This document shows positions 1-8,955 of a stretch of 22,413 nt of DNA, piece by piece (the first letter of the stretch is position 1; every line of letters begins with the position of its first letter). This DNA is from JBHBQE01 sp041776485 (lineage in GTDB: Bacteria > Bacillota > Clostridia > Lachnospirales > Lachnospiraceae): positions 1 through 22,413 of the forward strand of contig JBHBQE010000012.1 of NCBI GenBank assembly GCA_041776485.1, in the 5' to 3' direction. Under the pieces are notes generated by a model. It made no database searches. It was not told where the DNA came from and was given only the letters and a program-made list of their open reading frames with translations. Made by a program: the position numbers and the translations under genes.

Positions 1-878
1 ACTTTTTTCTGCCTATGAGAAGACTTGGCAGCTACTTTCATATGGCGATGAACGGTATGGCTGCGAGCGACAAGATTTTTAAGTTCTTAGGCGAAGAAGA
101 ACCAAAGCAGCGAACCGAAACCGTATCTGGCGGTGATATTTCCCTCAAAAACGTGTCCTTTTCCTATGACGGGGAGCGGGAGGTATTGCACGGTATTGAT
201 ATGGATATTCCGGAACAAGGATTTATTGGAATTATAGGAAAGTCCGGCAGCGGTAAGTCAACGGTTGCTCATCTTTTGATGGGAAGAAAGTCTCCGAATT
301 TTGGTGAGATACGGATAGATGGGAAAATGCTGGATACCGTATCGGAAAAAAGTCTAATGGATACCATAACATACATCGGTTTCGGCAGCGTGTTTTTTAA
401 AGGAACGGTACGCGAAAATCTGGCGCTGGCAATACGAGAGCCGGAGGATGAGCATATGTGGCAGGTGCTTTGTGATTGTCAGCTAGATTCTTTTCTTCGT
501 GAGCAGGATGGGCTGGATACACAGCTTCTGGAAAACGCCTCCAATCTGTCGGGTGGACAAAGGCAACGTCTTGCGCTTGCAAGGGCAATTCTGCACGATA
601 CGCCTGTCTATATCTTTGATGAGGCTACAAGTAATATCGACATGGAGAGTGAAGAGGCAATTTTGAGTGAGATTCGTCGCATGGCAGGAAACAGAACGAT
701 TATTATGATTTCCCATCGTCTTGCTAATGTTGTCTCGGCAGATAGAATTTATTGTATGGAACATGGTGAAGTGGTTGAAAGCGGAACCCATGGTGAACTT
801 ATCAGACAAAACGGTGTATATGCCGCGCTGTGGCAAACGCAGGATATGCTTGAGCGTTACGGAAAGGGAGAGGTGTAA
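1..878 (+). CDS. ABC exporter half-transporter, permease-ATPase fusion (5' end outside window)
   Basis: The reading frame is already open at base 3. The residues before the first in-window ATG (15) match the last transmembrane/coupling helix typical of this family, so the gene starts upstream and ATG 15 is internal. What remains is mostly the ATP-binding domain: Walker A GKSGSGKST near 240-265, signature LSGGQRQR near 546-569, Walker B ending FDEATSNID near 613-639, and switch His in MISHRL near 706-723. The usual Q-loop glutamine is missing: the stretch reads YIGFGSVFF, with Phe at codon 381-383. The next gene starts directly after this stop codon (no gap) and is a second half-transporter, so the two probably form a heterodimeric exporter of the CydDC/lipid-flippase type. 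The substrate cannot be told from sequence. G+C is visibly higher than in the genes after 3172. Confidence 0.9.
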   Translation, partial: FFLPMRRLGSYFHMAMNGMAASDKIFKFLGEEEPKQRTETVSGGDISLKNVSFSYDGEREVLHGIDMDIPEQGFIGIIGKSGSGKSTVAHLLMGRKSPNFGEIRIDGKMLDTVSEKSLMDTITYIGFGSVFFKGTVRENLALAIREPEDEHMWQVLCDCQLDSFLREQDGLDTQLLENASNLSGGQRQRLALARAILHDTPVYIFDEATSNIDMESEEAILSEIRRMAGNRTIIMISHRLANVVSADRIYCMEHGEVVESGTHGELIRQNGVYAALWQTQDMLERYGKGEV

Positions 879-2537
879 ATGAAGCGCGAATCAAAAGCGA
901 AGATTCTCTTTCGGATGATTAGTCTTGTAAAGCCGCTTGCCGGCTGGATGGTATTTGCTGTTCTTATGGGGACTCTAGGGTTTCTTACGGCGCAGTTTAT
1001 TCCTATTCTCGGCGGGTATGCCGTTTTGTATGGGCTTGGACAATATACCTATATCCCTATTCGAACGGTTTGGGCGTTATTGATTATCTTTGCGCTTCTG
1101 CGATCGGTGTTTAGGTTGACGGAGCAGCGGACAAACCATTACATTGCCTTTACCCTTCTTGCAATCATTCGAGATAAAGTATTTCAGGCGTTCAGAAGGC
1201 TTTGTCCTGCCAAGCTGGAAGGACGGGACAAGGGCGACCTTATCAGCCTTATCACATCTGACGTGGAACTTTTGGAGGTGTTTTACGCCCACACAATTTC
1301 GCCAATATGTATTGCCGCGTTGACATCAGGGATTATGTGTGTCTATATCGGGTTCTTTCATTGGAGCCTGGGTGTGCTGTCACTCATTGCATTTCTGTGT
1401 ATTGGTGTTGCGCTTCCTATAGTGATTTCAAAGCGAAGCGGTACGCTTGGCGATGAACTTCGCACCCAATCTGGTGAGCTGGCGGCATATATGCTGGAGA
1501 ATATTCGTGGTCTTGATGAGACAATCCAGTATGGCTGCAAAGAGCATAGAATGGAATCCATGAATCGGAAAACGGGTGTGTTAAGCGAACGTCAAGGCAT
1601 TCTGAACCGTCTTACAGGAACCAATCTGGCATTGGCAAATACATTGATACTTCTGTTTGATGTGGCGATTTTGGTGCTGTCCGGCAGTCTGTATTTGAGC
1701 GGCATTGTGAGATTTGACGGTTTTTTGATTCCTATTATTGCGCTGATGTCATCCTTTGGTCCCGTCACCGCATTGGCAAATCTCGGTACGGCGTTACAGT
1801 CTACCGTGGCTTCCGCATTCCGTGTTCTTGCCATATTGGATGAGATACCGGAAACAGAGGATGTGACTGGAAAAGAGAACGTCGTTTTCACAGGTGCGGC
1901 GCTTCGTAATGTATCGTTTTCATACGATGGGGAGACAGTTCTGAATCAACTGTCGGTATCCTTCCCTGAAAACCAAATCATTGGTGTGGTGGGTAAATCC
2001 GGCTGTGGGAAATCCACCATGTTAAAGCTTTTAATGCGTTTCTGGAAAACGAACAGCGGCGTGGTCAGTATATCCGACAGAAGCGTGGAGGATATCAACA
2101 CAGTTAACCTGCGCAATATGGAGAGCTATATGACGCAGGAGACACAGCTTTTCATGGACACGATTGCAAACAATATTCGGATTGTAAGGCTGTCTGCCAG
2201 CGACACAGAGGTGGAGGCTGCCTGCAAAAAAGCCGCTCTGCACGATTTTATTATGACCCTTCCGAATGGTTATGAGACACAGGTGGGAGAGTTGGGTGAG
2301 ACCCTGTCCGGAGGAGAACGCCAGCGAATCGGGCTGGCAAGAGTTTTCCTGCATAATGCACCATTTATTTTACTCGATGAGCCAACCAGTAATCTGGACA
2401 GTCTGAACGAGGGGATTATACTCCGTTCTCTGTGTGAGGAGGCAAAGGGCAAAACGATTGCACTTGTTTCGCACCGAAAAAGTACGGTTCGCATTGCGAA
2501 TGGTATTATTCACATGGAAAGCGGGAGAGTTTCGTGA
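879..2537 (+). CDS. ABC exporter half-transporter, permease-ATPase fusion
   Basis: A complete 552-residue half-transporter. The N-terminal ~300 residues contain about six hydrophobic membrane segments (for example around residues 20-55, 140-185 and 245-290). A C-terminal ATPase domain follows, with Walker A GKSGCGKST, Q-loop YMTQETQLF (Gln present, unlike its partner), signature LSGGERQR, Walker B LLDEPTSNLD and switch His in LVSHR. The ATG at 879 follows the upstream TAA immediately, and the AGGGAGAGG just before it is a good ribosome binding site, so translation is probably coupled. It most likely pairs with the preceding half-transporter in the membrane to form a heterodimeric exporter. 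Substrate is unknown; antimicrobial, lipid or thiol export are all possible. Full length for the family, with no sign of damage. Confidence 0.93.
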   Translation: MKRESKAKILFRMISLVKPLAGWMVFAVLMGTLGFLTAQFIPILGGYAVLYGLGQYTYIPIRTVWALLIIFALLRSVFRLTEQRTNHYIAFTLLAIIRDKVFQAFRRLCPAKLEGRDKGDLISLITSDVELLEVFYAHTISPICIAALTSGIMCVYIGFFHWSLGVLSLIAFLCIGVALPIVISKRSGTLGDELRTQSGELAAYMLENIRGLDETIQYGCKEHRMESMNRKTGVLSERQGILNRLTGTNLALANTLILLFDVAILVLSGSLYLSGIVRFDGFLIPIIALMSSFGPVTALANLGTALQSTVASAFRVLAILDEIPETEDVTGKENVVFTGAALRNVSFSYDGETVLNQLSVSFPENQIIGVVGKSGCGKSTMLKLLMRFWKTNSGVVSISDRSVEDINTVNLRNMESYMTQETQLFMDTIANNIRIVRLSASDTEVEAACKKAALHDFIMTLPNGYETQVGELGETLSGGERQRIGLARVFLHNAPFILLDEPTSNLDSLNEGIILRSLCEEAKGKTIALVSHRKSTVRIANGIIHMESGRVS

Positions 2538-2598
2538 TAGATGTCAGCACAAAAGAGGAGCAGGAGACGAAAATATAGAAGTGGAGGATGGAAAAGAC

Positions 2599-3000
2599 AT
2601 GAAAATCAAAAAGGGATTATTTATAATACTGGGGTGCCTGTGCCTTACACTGGGGACGGTCGGCGTATTTATTCCTATCCTTCCTACAACTCCGTTTTAT
2701 CTCTTGACGGTATTTTTCTTTGCCAACAGTTCTGAGCGATTACATAGCTGGTTCCTCGGAACAAAGGTGTACGAGAAGCATTTTGCCTCCTTTGTTCGCG
2801 GCAAAGGAATGCTTGTAAAGACGAAAGTCAGCATTATGGTGACGGTAACGCTTCTTATGGGATTTGGTTTCTTTATGATGTTTAGGAAAGAAATATGGGT
2901 TCCGTGTGTTATTCTCGCCATTGTCTGGATGGCGCACGTGTACTGTTTTATATTCCGAATAAAGACAATTCCTGCGAAAAATGAGGAAGAAGGCGCATGA
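2599..3000 (+). CDS. DUF454 (YbaN-like) small inner membrane protein
   Basis: A 133-residue hydrophobic protein. The N-terminal segment KGLFIILGCLCLTLGTVGVF, followed by a PxxPTTPFYLL motif and then a WF/F-rich amphipathic stretch, is the hallmark of the DUF454/YbaN family. Two further membrane spans sit at about residues 78-92 and 95-115, and the tail is short and charged. The frame is open from 2434, but that part overlaps the ABC gene and is not hydrophobic. The ATG at 2599 has GTGGAGG about 11 nt upstream and gives the normal family length. It lies 61 nt after the exporter gene and probably belongs to the same transcript. The biochemical function of DUF454 is not established. Confidence 0.85.
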   Translation: MKIKKGLFIILGCLCLTLGTVGVFIPILPTTPFYLLTVFFFANSSERLHSWFLGTKVYEKHFASFVRGKGMLVKTKVSIMVTVTLLMGFGFFMMFRKEIWVPCVILAIVWMAHVYCFIFRIKTIPAKNEEEGA

Positions 3001-3062
3001 TACAAAGCACTGGAAATTGACCTTGAAAGAATAAAGAAACACATCCATTTTTAATTCTTACC

Positions 3063-3092
3063 TTGATAAGATATTTACTGTTATGTTAAAAT
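3063..3092 (+). promoter_or_regulatory. Candidate sigma-A promoter for the EF-G-like gene
   Basis: TTGATA at 3063-3068 is followed, after 18 nt, by TAAAAT at 3087-3092 with an upstream TGT extension (3084-3086). Expected transcription start is near 3099. It lies in the 171-nt gap between the DUF454 gene and the EF-G-like gene, where base composition also changes. Motif-level evidence only. Confidence 0.55.
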
Positions 3093-3099
3093 ATTCAAT

Positions 3100-3125
3100 G
3101 CTTTATAAATATCGGGTTATAAAGC
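3100..3125 (+). repeat. Perfect 9-bp inverted repeat in the EF-G-like leader
   Basis: GCTTTATAA (3100-3108) and TTATAAAGC (3117-3125) are exact reverse complements separated by 8 nt. The repeat starts at the expected transcription start of the promoter at 3063-3092. It could be a repressor operator or a 5' UTR hairpin. No T-run follows, so it is not a standard terminator. Confidence 0.6.
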
Positions 3126-3171
3126 AATTTTATATTATATTATATAATCCAATAGAAAAAGGAGAGACGGT

Positions 3172-5262
3172 ATGAAGGTTTACACAACTGATAAAATTAG
3201 AAACATTGTACTACTCGGACATGCAGGTTCAGGAAAAACTTCTTTAGCAGAATCAATGGCATATTTGTCAAAGGTTATAACTCGTCCGGGAAAGGTTTCC
3301 GAAGGTAATACCATAAGCGATTATGACAGCCAGGAAAAAAGCAAGGTCATGTCTATTCAAACCAGCTTAATTCCTGTTCCCTGGGCAGATTATAAAATAA
3401 ATATATTAGATACCCCGGGCTCTTTGGATTATGTTGGTGAGGTATATGAAGCATTGGCTGTGGCAGACGCCGCTATAATTGTTGTATCAGGTAAAAATGG
3501 AGTGGAAAGCGGAACTAAGAAAGCCTGGAAGCTATGTGAGCAATACAATATTCCAAGGATGTTTTTTGTCAGCCAAATGGACTATGATGACGCTTCCCTC
3601 AGGAAGGTGCATGCAGCATTAAGTGAGCTGTATGGAAAGAAAATAGCACCTTTTCATTTTTCAATCAGAGAAAATGAGAAATTTGTTGGATATATCAATG
3701 TTGTTTCCCAAACAGGACATAGGTGGAAGGATAACGGAGAAGTGGAGAACTGTGAGATTCCCGACTATTCCATGCCTTTACTAGAGGATTACAGAACTTC
3801 TTTGCTTGAGGCTGTTGCAGAAACCAGTGAAGAGTTTATGGACAGGTATTTTAGCGGTGAAACCTTCTCTGAAGATGAAATAAGACAGGCTCTTAGGGTA
3901 AATGTTAAGGATCAAAGCATAGTGCCAATTTCCATGGGTTCTGCTGTATTAAATCAAGGTATTTATACTTTAATGGACGATATAATTAAGTATATGCCCG
4001 GACCTGATCAGTGTGAAAAGGTTGGAATTGACACCAAGTCCAATGAAACTTTCCATGCAGATTACGATTTTAGCAAGCCTAAGTCTGCCTATGTATTTAA
4101 GACAATAGTTGATCCGTTTGTGGGAACCTATTCCTTTATCAAGGTTAATTCCGGAGTACTCAAAACTGATGATACATTATTTAACCATCACAAAAATTCT
4201 GAGGAAAGGATAGGAAAGCTTTATATTTTGACCGGTTCAAAGGCGGAGGAGATAAAAGAGCTTCATGCAGGTGATATTGGAGCCTTATCAAAGCTTAATA
4301 AGGTGGATACTACCGATTCACTGTCTACAAAGGATAAGCCAATTGCCTATTTAAGGGGTGAAATTCCCACTCCCTATACTTATATGAGATATATAGTTAC
4401 TAAAAAGGGTGAGGAGGACAAGGCTGCCTCCGGTCTTGCCAAGATAATGCAGGAGGATTTAACTATTAAGGTGGAAAATGATGCTGCAAACAGGCAAACG
4501 CTTATTTACGGCATATCTGAACAGCATATTGAAGTGGTTGTTAATAAGCTTAAGGAAAAATATAAGGTGGAAATAGAGCTTGCAAAGCCTAAGATTGCTT
4601 ATAAGGAAACCATTCTCGGCAATTCTGATGTGGAATACAAACATAAGAAGCAGTCAGGGGGTCATGGTCAATACGGTCATGTAAAAATGAGATTTTCACC
4701 CTCCGGCAATAATGAAGAGGCATACTCCTATACTCAGTCTGTTGTAGGCGGTTCTGTACCTAAAAACTATTTTCCGGCAGTTGAAAAGGGTATCGTTGAT
4801 TCTGTAAAGGCAGGTCCTCTGGCAGGTTATCCCGTTGTGGGAGTTGCTATTGATTTGTATGATGGTTCCTATCATCCGGTGGATTCCTCTGAACAGGCAT
4901 TTAAAACTGCTTCAGTTAATTGTTTTAAAAAGGGTATATTAGAGGCTAAACCGATTTTGCTGGAGCCTATTGCATCCCTAAAGGTTATTTGCCCGGATGA
5001 AAATACTGGCGATGTAATGGGTGACTTAAACAAAAGACATGCCAGGGTCAATGGAATGAATGCTTTGGGTGATGGGAATACGGAGGTTAATGCAGAAATT
5101 CCCTATGCGGATTTATATGGATATGGAACTGATTTACGCTCTATGACAGGTGGAAACTGTGATTATTCATATGAATTTTTAAGATATCAGCAAACTAACC
5201 ATGATGTACAGGAGGCAGAGGTTAAGAGAAGAGCTAAGGAACTTGAAACAGGTGAGGAATAA
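3172..5262 (+). CDS. EF-G-like translational GTPase (divergent EF-G paralogue)
   Basis: 696 residues, the usual EF-G length, with GTPase domain, domain II and a C-terminal domain IV/V region (domain IV signature GGHGQYGHV near residues 496-504). The ribosome binding site AAAAAGGAGAG precedes ATG 3172. The G1 loop is GHAGSGKT (16-23). G3 is DTPGSLDY (80-87), with Ser84 where canonical EF-G/EF-Tu have the catalytic His of DTPGH. G4 is SQMD (134-137) instead of NKxD, and G5 is GSA (256-258). These changes place it in the EF-G-2-like group of accessory paralogues rather than the main translocase. Such proteins bind GTP and the ribosome, but their role is poorly defined. It is followed by leuS after 21 nt. 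A tetracycline-protection role seems unlikely, because the N-terminus does not resemble TetM-type proteins. Confidence 0.88.
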   Translation: MKVYTTDKIRNIVLLGHAGSGKTSLAESMAYLSKVITRPGKVSEGNTISDYDSQEKSKVMSIQTSLIPVPWADYKINILDTPGSLDYVGEVYEALAVADAAIIVVSGKNGVESGTKKAWKLCEQYNIPRMFFVSQMDYDDASLRKVHAALSELYGKKIAPFHFSIRENEKFVGYINVVSQTGHRWKDNGEVENCEIPDYSMPLLEDYRTSLLEAVAETSEEFMDRYFSGETFSEDEIRQALRVNVKDQSIVPISMGSAVLNQGIYTLMDDIIKYMPGPDQCEKVGIDTKSNETFHADYDFSKPKSAYVFKTIVDPFVGTYSFIKVNSGVLKTDDTLFNHHKNSEERIGKLYILTGSKAEEIKELHAGDIGALSKLNKVDTTDSLSTKDKPIAYLRGEIPTPYTYMRYIVTKKGEEDKAASGLAKIMQEDLTIKVENDAANRQTLIYGISEQHIEVVVNKLKEKYKVEIELAKPKIAYKETILGNSDVEYKHKKQSGGHGQYGHVKMRFSPSGNNEEAYSYTQSVVGGSVPKNYFPAVEKGIVDSVKAGPLAGYPVVGVAIDLYDGSYHPVDSSEQAFKTASVNCFKKGILEAKPILLEPIASLKVICPDENTGDVMGDLNKRHARVNGMNALGDGNTEVNAEIPYADLYGYGTDLRSMTGGNCDYSYEFLRYQQTNHDVQEAEVKRRAKELETGEE

Positions 5263-5283
5263 AATAAAACATAGGAGTATATA

Positions 5284-7695
5284 ATGGACATAAATTATTC
5301 ACATAAGCAAATTGAAGCCAAATGGAGAAAAATATGGGAAGAAAATCCGATTAATCCTGTAGATGACAGTAAGCCTAAATATTATTGTCTGGATATGTTT
5401 CCCTATCCTTCAGCCAATGGGTTACATGTAGGGCATTGGAGAGGTTATGTTATATCCGATGTTTGGAGTCGATATAAGCTTATGAATGGTCATTATATTA
5501 TTCATCCCATGGGTTGGGACGCTTTTGGACTGCCTGCGGAAAACTATGCTATAAAGATGGGTATACACCCGGAGATTACCACTAAAGAAAATATAGACAA
5601 TATCAGAAAGCAGATAAAGCAGATAGCAGCTGTTTATGATTGGGATATGGAGGTTAATACCACAGATCCGGATTATTATAAATGGACTCAGTGGATATTT
5701 ATTAAGCTTTTTGAAAAAGGATTGGCATATGAAAGTGAAATGCCTATCAACTGGTGCCCATCCTGTAAAACCGGACTTGCTAATGAAGAAGTAGTAAACG
5801 GAAAGTGTGATCGTTGCGGAGCAGATGTTACCAAGAAAAAACTTAAACAGTGGATGCTTAGGATTACAGAATATGCCGATAGACTTCTTACGGATTTGGA
5901 TAAATTGGACTGGCCCCAAAAGGTTAAAAAAATGCAGACAGACTGGATAGGTAAAAGTTATGGGGCAGAGGTTGATTTTAAGGTTGAGAGTCTGGATGAA
6001 AATATTACAGTATTTACCACCAGACCCGATACATTACATGGCGCAACCTTTATGGTGCTGGCTCCGGAGCATGCTTTGGCTAAATCATTGGCAACTAAGG
6101 AGTGTGAAAAGGCAGTAGAAGACTATATTTATAAAACTTCTCTTCGTTCCTCTGTGGATAGACTGCAGGATAAGGAAAAAACGGGAGTGTTTACAGGCAG
6201 CTATGCCATAAACCCTATTAATGGTAAAAAGATCCCGATTTGGCTTTCTGATTATGTGCTGGCAGATTATGGTACCGGTGCGATTATGTGTGTTCCTGCT
6301 CACGATGACAGAGATTTTGATTTTGCCAGTAAATTTGATATACCTATTGTTCCGGTTATATCTCCAGACGGTTCAAATATAGAAAATATTAAAGAACCTT
6401 ATCTTCAAAAGGGTATTATGATTAATTCCGGAGATTGGAACGGTAAGGATTCAGAGGTTGTAAAGAATGAAGCTCCTGCCTATGTGGAGAAAAGAGGATT
6501 TGGTAAGGCAACGGTTAATTTTAAGCTTAGGGATTGGGTGTTTTCAAGACAGCGATATTGGGGTGAACCTATTCCTATAATCCACTGCAGCAATTGCGGT
6601 GAGGTGGCTGTTCCCGAATCCGACTTACCTGTACATCTTCCCAAGGTGGAAAGCTATCAGCCTACAGGTACCGGCGAATCGCCACTGGCAGCAATTGACT
6701 CCTGGGTTAACTGTACCTGTCCTAAATGTGGCAGAAAAGCCAAAAGGGAAACCAATACCATGCCTCAGTGGGCAGGCTCCTCCTGGTATTTTCTAAGATA
6801 TGTGGACAATAAAAATGATAAGGAGCTTATCAGCAAGGAAAAAGCAAAGAAGTATTTGCCGATTGATATGTATATTGGAGGAGTTGAGCATGCTGTTCTT
6901 CATCTGCTTTATGCCAGATTTTGGACTAAATTTTTAAATGATATAGGAGTAATAGATTTTGATGAACCCTTTATAAAGCTGTTTAACCAGGGCATGGTTA
7001 CAGGCAAAAACGGGGTTAAAATGTCCAAATCTTTGGGGAATGTTGTAAGTCCGGATCCGCTTATTGAGGATTATGGCTGTGATTCTCTGAGATTATATGA
7101 ACTCTTTGTCGGACCGCCTGAACTTGACAGTGAGTGGGATGAAAGGGGAATTGAGGGTGTAAGACGTTTCCTTGGAAAGCTATACCGCCTGTCTTTTGAA
7201 GTTATAAGTAAGGATGAGGTTTCTGAAACACCTGAATTATTAAAGGTAAGAAACCGTCTTATCAAGGATATTACACAAAGACTTGACAGTTTTAGTCTTA
7301 ACACTGTAGTATCGGGATTTATGGAGTATACCAATATACTTTCTAATATGGTAAAAACTACAGGCGTAGACAGAAAAACCATTGAGACATTGGTTACATT
7401 GCTTGCCCCTTTTGCCCCTCATATTTCAGAGGAAATTTTTGAGGCTCTGGGAAATGGTAAATCCGTGTTTTCCATGGAATGGCCGGAATATGATGAAAAG
7501 TACTTAGAGGAGGATACGCTGGACGTTCCTATGCAAATAAACGGTAAGGTAAGGGGAACCATTAAGGTGAGCAAATCTGCTGATAAAACTGAGGTATTAA
7601 ATAATGCCAAGGAGATATTAAAAGATAAGCTTTCAGGAAATATTGTTAAGGAAATTTATGTTCCGGGTAAGATAATTAATTTTGTGGTGAAATAG
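5284..7695 (+). CDS. leuS: Leucyl-tRNA synthetase
   Basis: An 803-residue class I synthetase that charges tRNA-Leu in the cytoplasm. The HIGH motif is HVGH at 48-51, after FPYPSANGL. A Cys4 zinc-like element lies near 158-179 (CPSC ... CDRC). The CP1 editing domain carries TTRPDTLHG and GTGAIMCVPAHDDRD, including the Asp that positions misacylated amino acids for hydrolysis. A second CxxC pair set lies in the insertion just before the WAGSSWYFLRY motif. The KMSKS loop is exact at 579-583, followed by the anticodon-binding domain and the C-terminal domain (MQINGKVRG). Length and motifs are complete. TAGGAG precedes the start. The 21-nt gap to the EF-G-like gene leaves no room for a T-box leader, so it is probably transcribed from the upstream promoter. 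Confidence 0.97.
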   Translation: MDINYSHKQIEAKWRKIWEENPINPVDDSKPKYYCLDMFPYPSANGLHVGHWRGYVISDVWSRYKLMNGHYIIHPMGWDAFGLPAENYAIKMGIHPEITTKENIDNIRKQIKQIAAVYDWDMEVNTTDPDYYKWTQWIFIKLFEKGLAYESEMPINWCPSCKTGLANEEVVNGKCDRCGADVTKKKLKQWMLRITEYADRLLTDLDKLDWPQKVKKMQTDWIGKSYGAEVDFKVESLDENITVFTTRPDTLHGATFMVLAPEHALAKSLATKECEKAVEDYIYKTSLRSSVDRLQDKEKTGVFTGSYAINPINGKKIPIWLSDYVLADYGTGAIMCVPAHDDRDFDFASKFDIPIVPVISPDGSNIENIKEPYLQKGIMINSGDWNGKDSEVVKNEAPAYVEKRGFGKATVNFKLRDWVFSRQRYWGEPIPIIHCSNCGEVAVPESDLPVHLPKVESYQPTGTGESPLAAIDSWVNCTCPKCGRKAKRETNTMPQWAGSSWYFLRYVDNKNDKELISKEKAKKYLPIDMYIGGVEHAVLHLLYARFWTKFLNDIGVIDFDEPFIKLFNQGMVTGKNGVKMSKSLGNVVSPDPLIEDYGCDSLRLYELFVGPPELDSEWDERGIEGVRRFLGKLYRLSFEVISKDEVSETPELLKVRNRLIKDITQRLDSFSLNTVVSGFMEYTNILSNMVKTTGVDRKTIETLVTLLAPFAPHISEEIFEALGNGKSVFSMEWPEYDEKYLEEDTLDVPMQINGKVRGTIKVSKSADKTEVLNNAKEILKDKLSGNIVKEIYVPGKIINFVVK

Positions 7696-7755
7696 AAATT
7701 AAATTGATACGGTGTGGGAAGATAAGCAATTTTAAATAAAATTTATGAGGTTATA

Positions 7756-8955
7756 ATGATTGATAAAATTAAAATGACCCAGCCATTGGTTGAGATGGAC
7801 GGGGATGAGATGACAAGAATACTGTGGCAGTACATTAAGGAAGAGCTGATTCTCCCCTATGTGGATTTAAAAACAGAATATTATGACCTGGGTCTTGAAA
7901 ACAGAGACAGGACAAATGACAAGGTGACTACCGAGGCAGCGAATGCCACATTAAAGTATGGAGTGGCTGTTAAATGTGCTACTATAACCCCTAATGAGGA
8001 GAGGGTTAAGGAATATAAACTAAAGTCAATGTATAAAAGCCCGAATGGTACTATCAGAAGTATATTGGACGGTACCGTTTTCCGTGCGCCTATAGTATTA
8101 AAGTCTATTAGTCCGGGGGTTAGAAGCTGGAAAAAACCCATTACCATTGCAAGACATGCCTATGGGGATGTATATAAAAATGTTGAAATAAAGGTAAACA
8201 CTCCCGGTAAGGCGGAACTTGTATTTACAGATGTGAATGGTAATAAAAAAAAGGAGCTTATCCACGAGTTTAACAGTCCGGGAATCATACAGGGTGTGCA
8301 CAATACCAGGGAGTCTATAGAAAGCTTTGCAAAAAGCTGTTTTACTTATGCTCTGTCCATGAAACAGGATTTGTGGTTTTCTGCAAAGGATACCATTTCC
8401 AAGCAGTATGATCATAGCTTTAAGGACATTTTCATGGATATATATAATGCAGAATATAAAAATGACTTTGAAAAGGCAGGCATAACATATTTTTATACAT
8501 TAATTGATGATGCAATAGCAAGGGTTATGAAATCTCCCGGCGGATTTGTTTGGGCACTTAAAAACTATGACGGAGATGTAATGAGTGATATGCTTTCCTC
8601 TGCCTTTGGCTCTCTGGCAATGATGACCTCTATTCTGGTATCTCCTAAGGGTGTATATGAATATGAGGCAGCCCATGGTACTGTACAGAGACATTACTAT
8701 AAGCATTTGAAGGGCGAAGAAACCTCCACCAATTCAGTTGCTACAATATTTGCATGGAGCGGTGCCTTGAAAAAAAGAGGGGAGCTTGATAATAACGCAA
8801 AATTAGCGGAATTTGGCAATAAATTGGAAAATGCTACAATTGAAACCATAGAAGAAGGTTCTATGACCGGAGATTTGGCATTGCTTACCAATATAGTAAA
8901 TCCAACAGTTCTAAACAGTCTTGACTTTATTAAAGCAGTAAGAAGCAGATTATAA
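7756..8955 (+). CDS. icd: NADP-dependent isocitrate dehydrogenase, eukaryote-type homodimeric
   Basis: 399 residues. It oxidises isocitrate to 2-oxoglutarate with NADP, supplying glutamate carbon and NADPH. The protein aligns along its length with the eukaryotic cytosolic/mitochondrial NADP-IDH class rather than the E. coli Icd class. Shared landmarks are VEMDGDEMTRILW, SPNGTIRSIL (Ser95, Asn97, Arg101), GTVFR (Arg110), ARHAYGDVY (Arg133 and Tyr140, equivalent to human IDH1 Arg132 and Tyr139), the metal-binding KNYDGDVMSD, and AAHGTVQRHY near the cofactor site. All expected substrate-binding residues are present. The ribosome binding site is modest (TGAGG at 7746-7750). The last base of its stop codon is the first base of the next start (8955), so the ABC-F gene is translationally coupled to it. 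Confidence 0.95.
   Translation: MIDKIKMTQPLVEMDGDEMTRILWQYIKEELILPYVDLKTEYYDLGLENRDRTNDKVTTEAANATLKYGVAVKCATITPNEERVKEYKLKSMYKSPNGTIRSILDGTVFRAPIVLKSISPGVRSWKKPITIARHAYGDVYKNVEIKVNTPGKAELVFTDVNGNKKKELIHEFNSPGIIQGVHNTRESIESFAKSCFTYALSMKQDLWFSAKDTISKQYDHSFKDIFMDIYNAEYKNDFEKAGITYFYTLIDDAIARVMKSPGGFVWALKNYDGDVMSDMLSSAFGSLAMMTSILVSPKGVYEYEAAHGTVQRHYYKHLKGEETSTNSVATIFAWSGALKKRGELDNNAKLAEFGNKLENATIETIEEGSMTGDLALLTNIVNPTVLNSLDFIKAVRSRL

Noticed and set aside
2434..2598. N-terminal extension of the DUF454 gene back to 2434
   Set aside because: It overlaps the end of the ABC gene in another frame and adds a polar stretch foreign to the family; ATG 2599 has a good ribosome binding site and gives the normal length.
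5263..5283. T-box leader or separate promoter for leuS
   Set aside because: The gap is only 21 nt and contains just the ribosome binding site.
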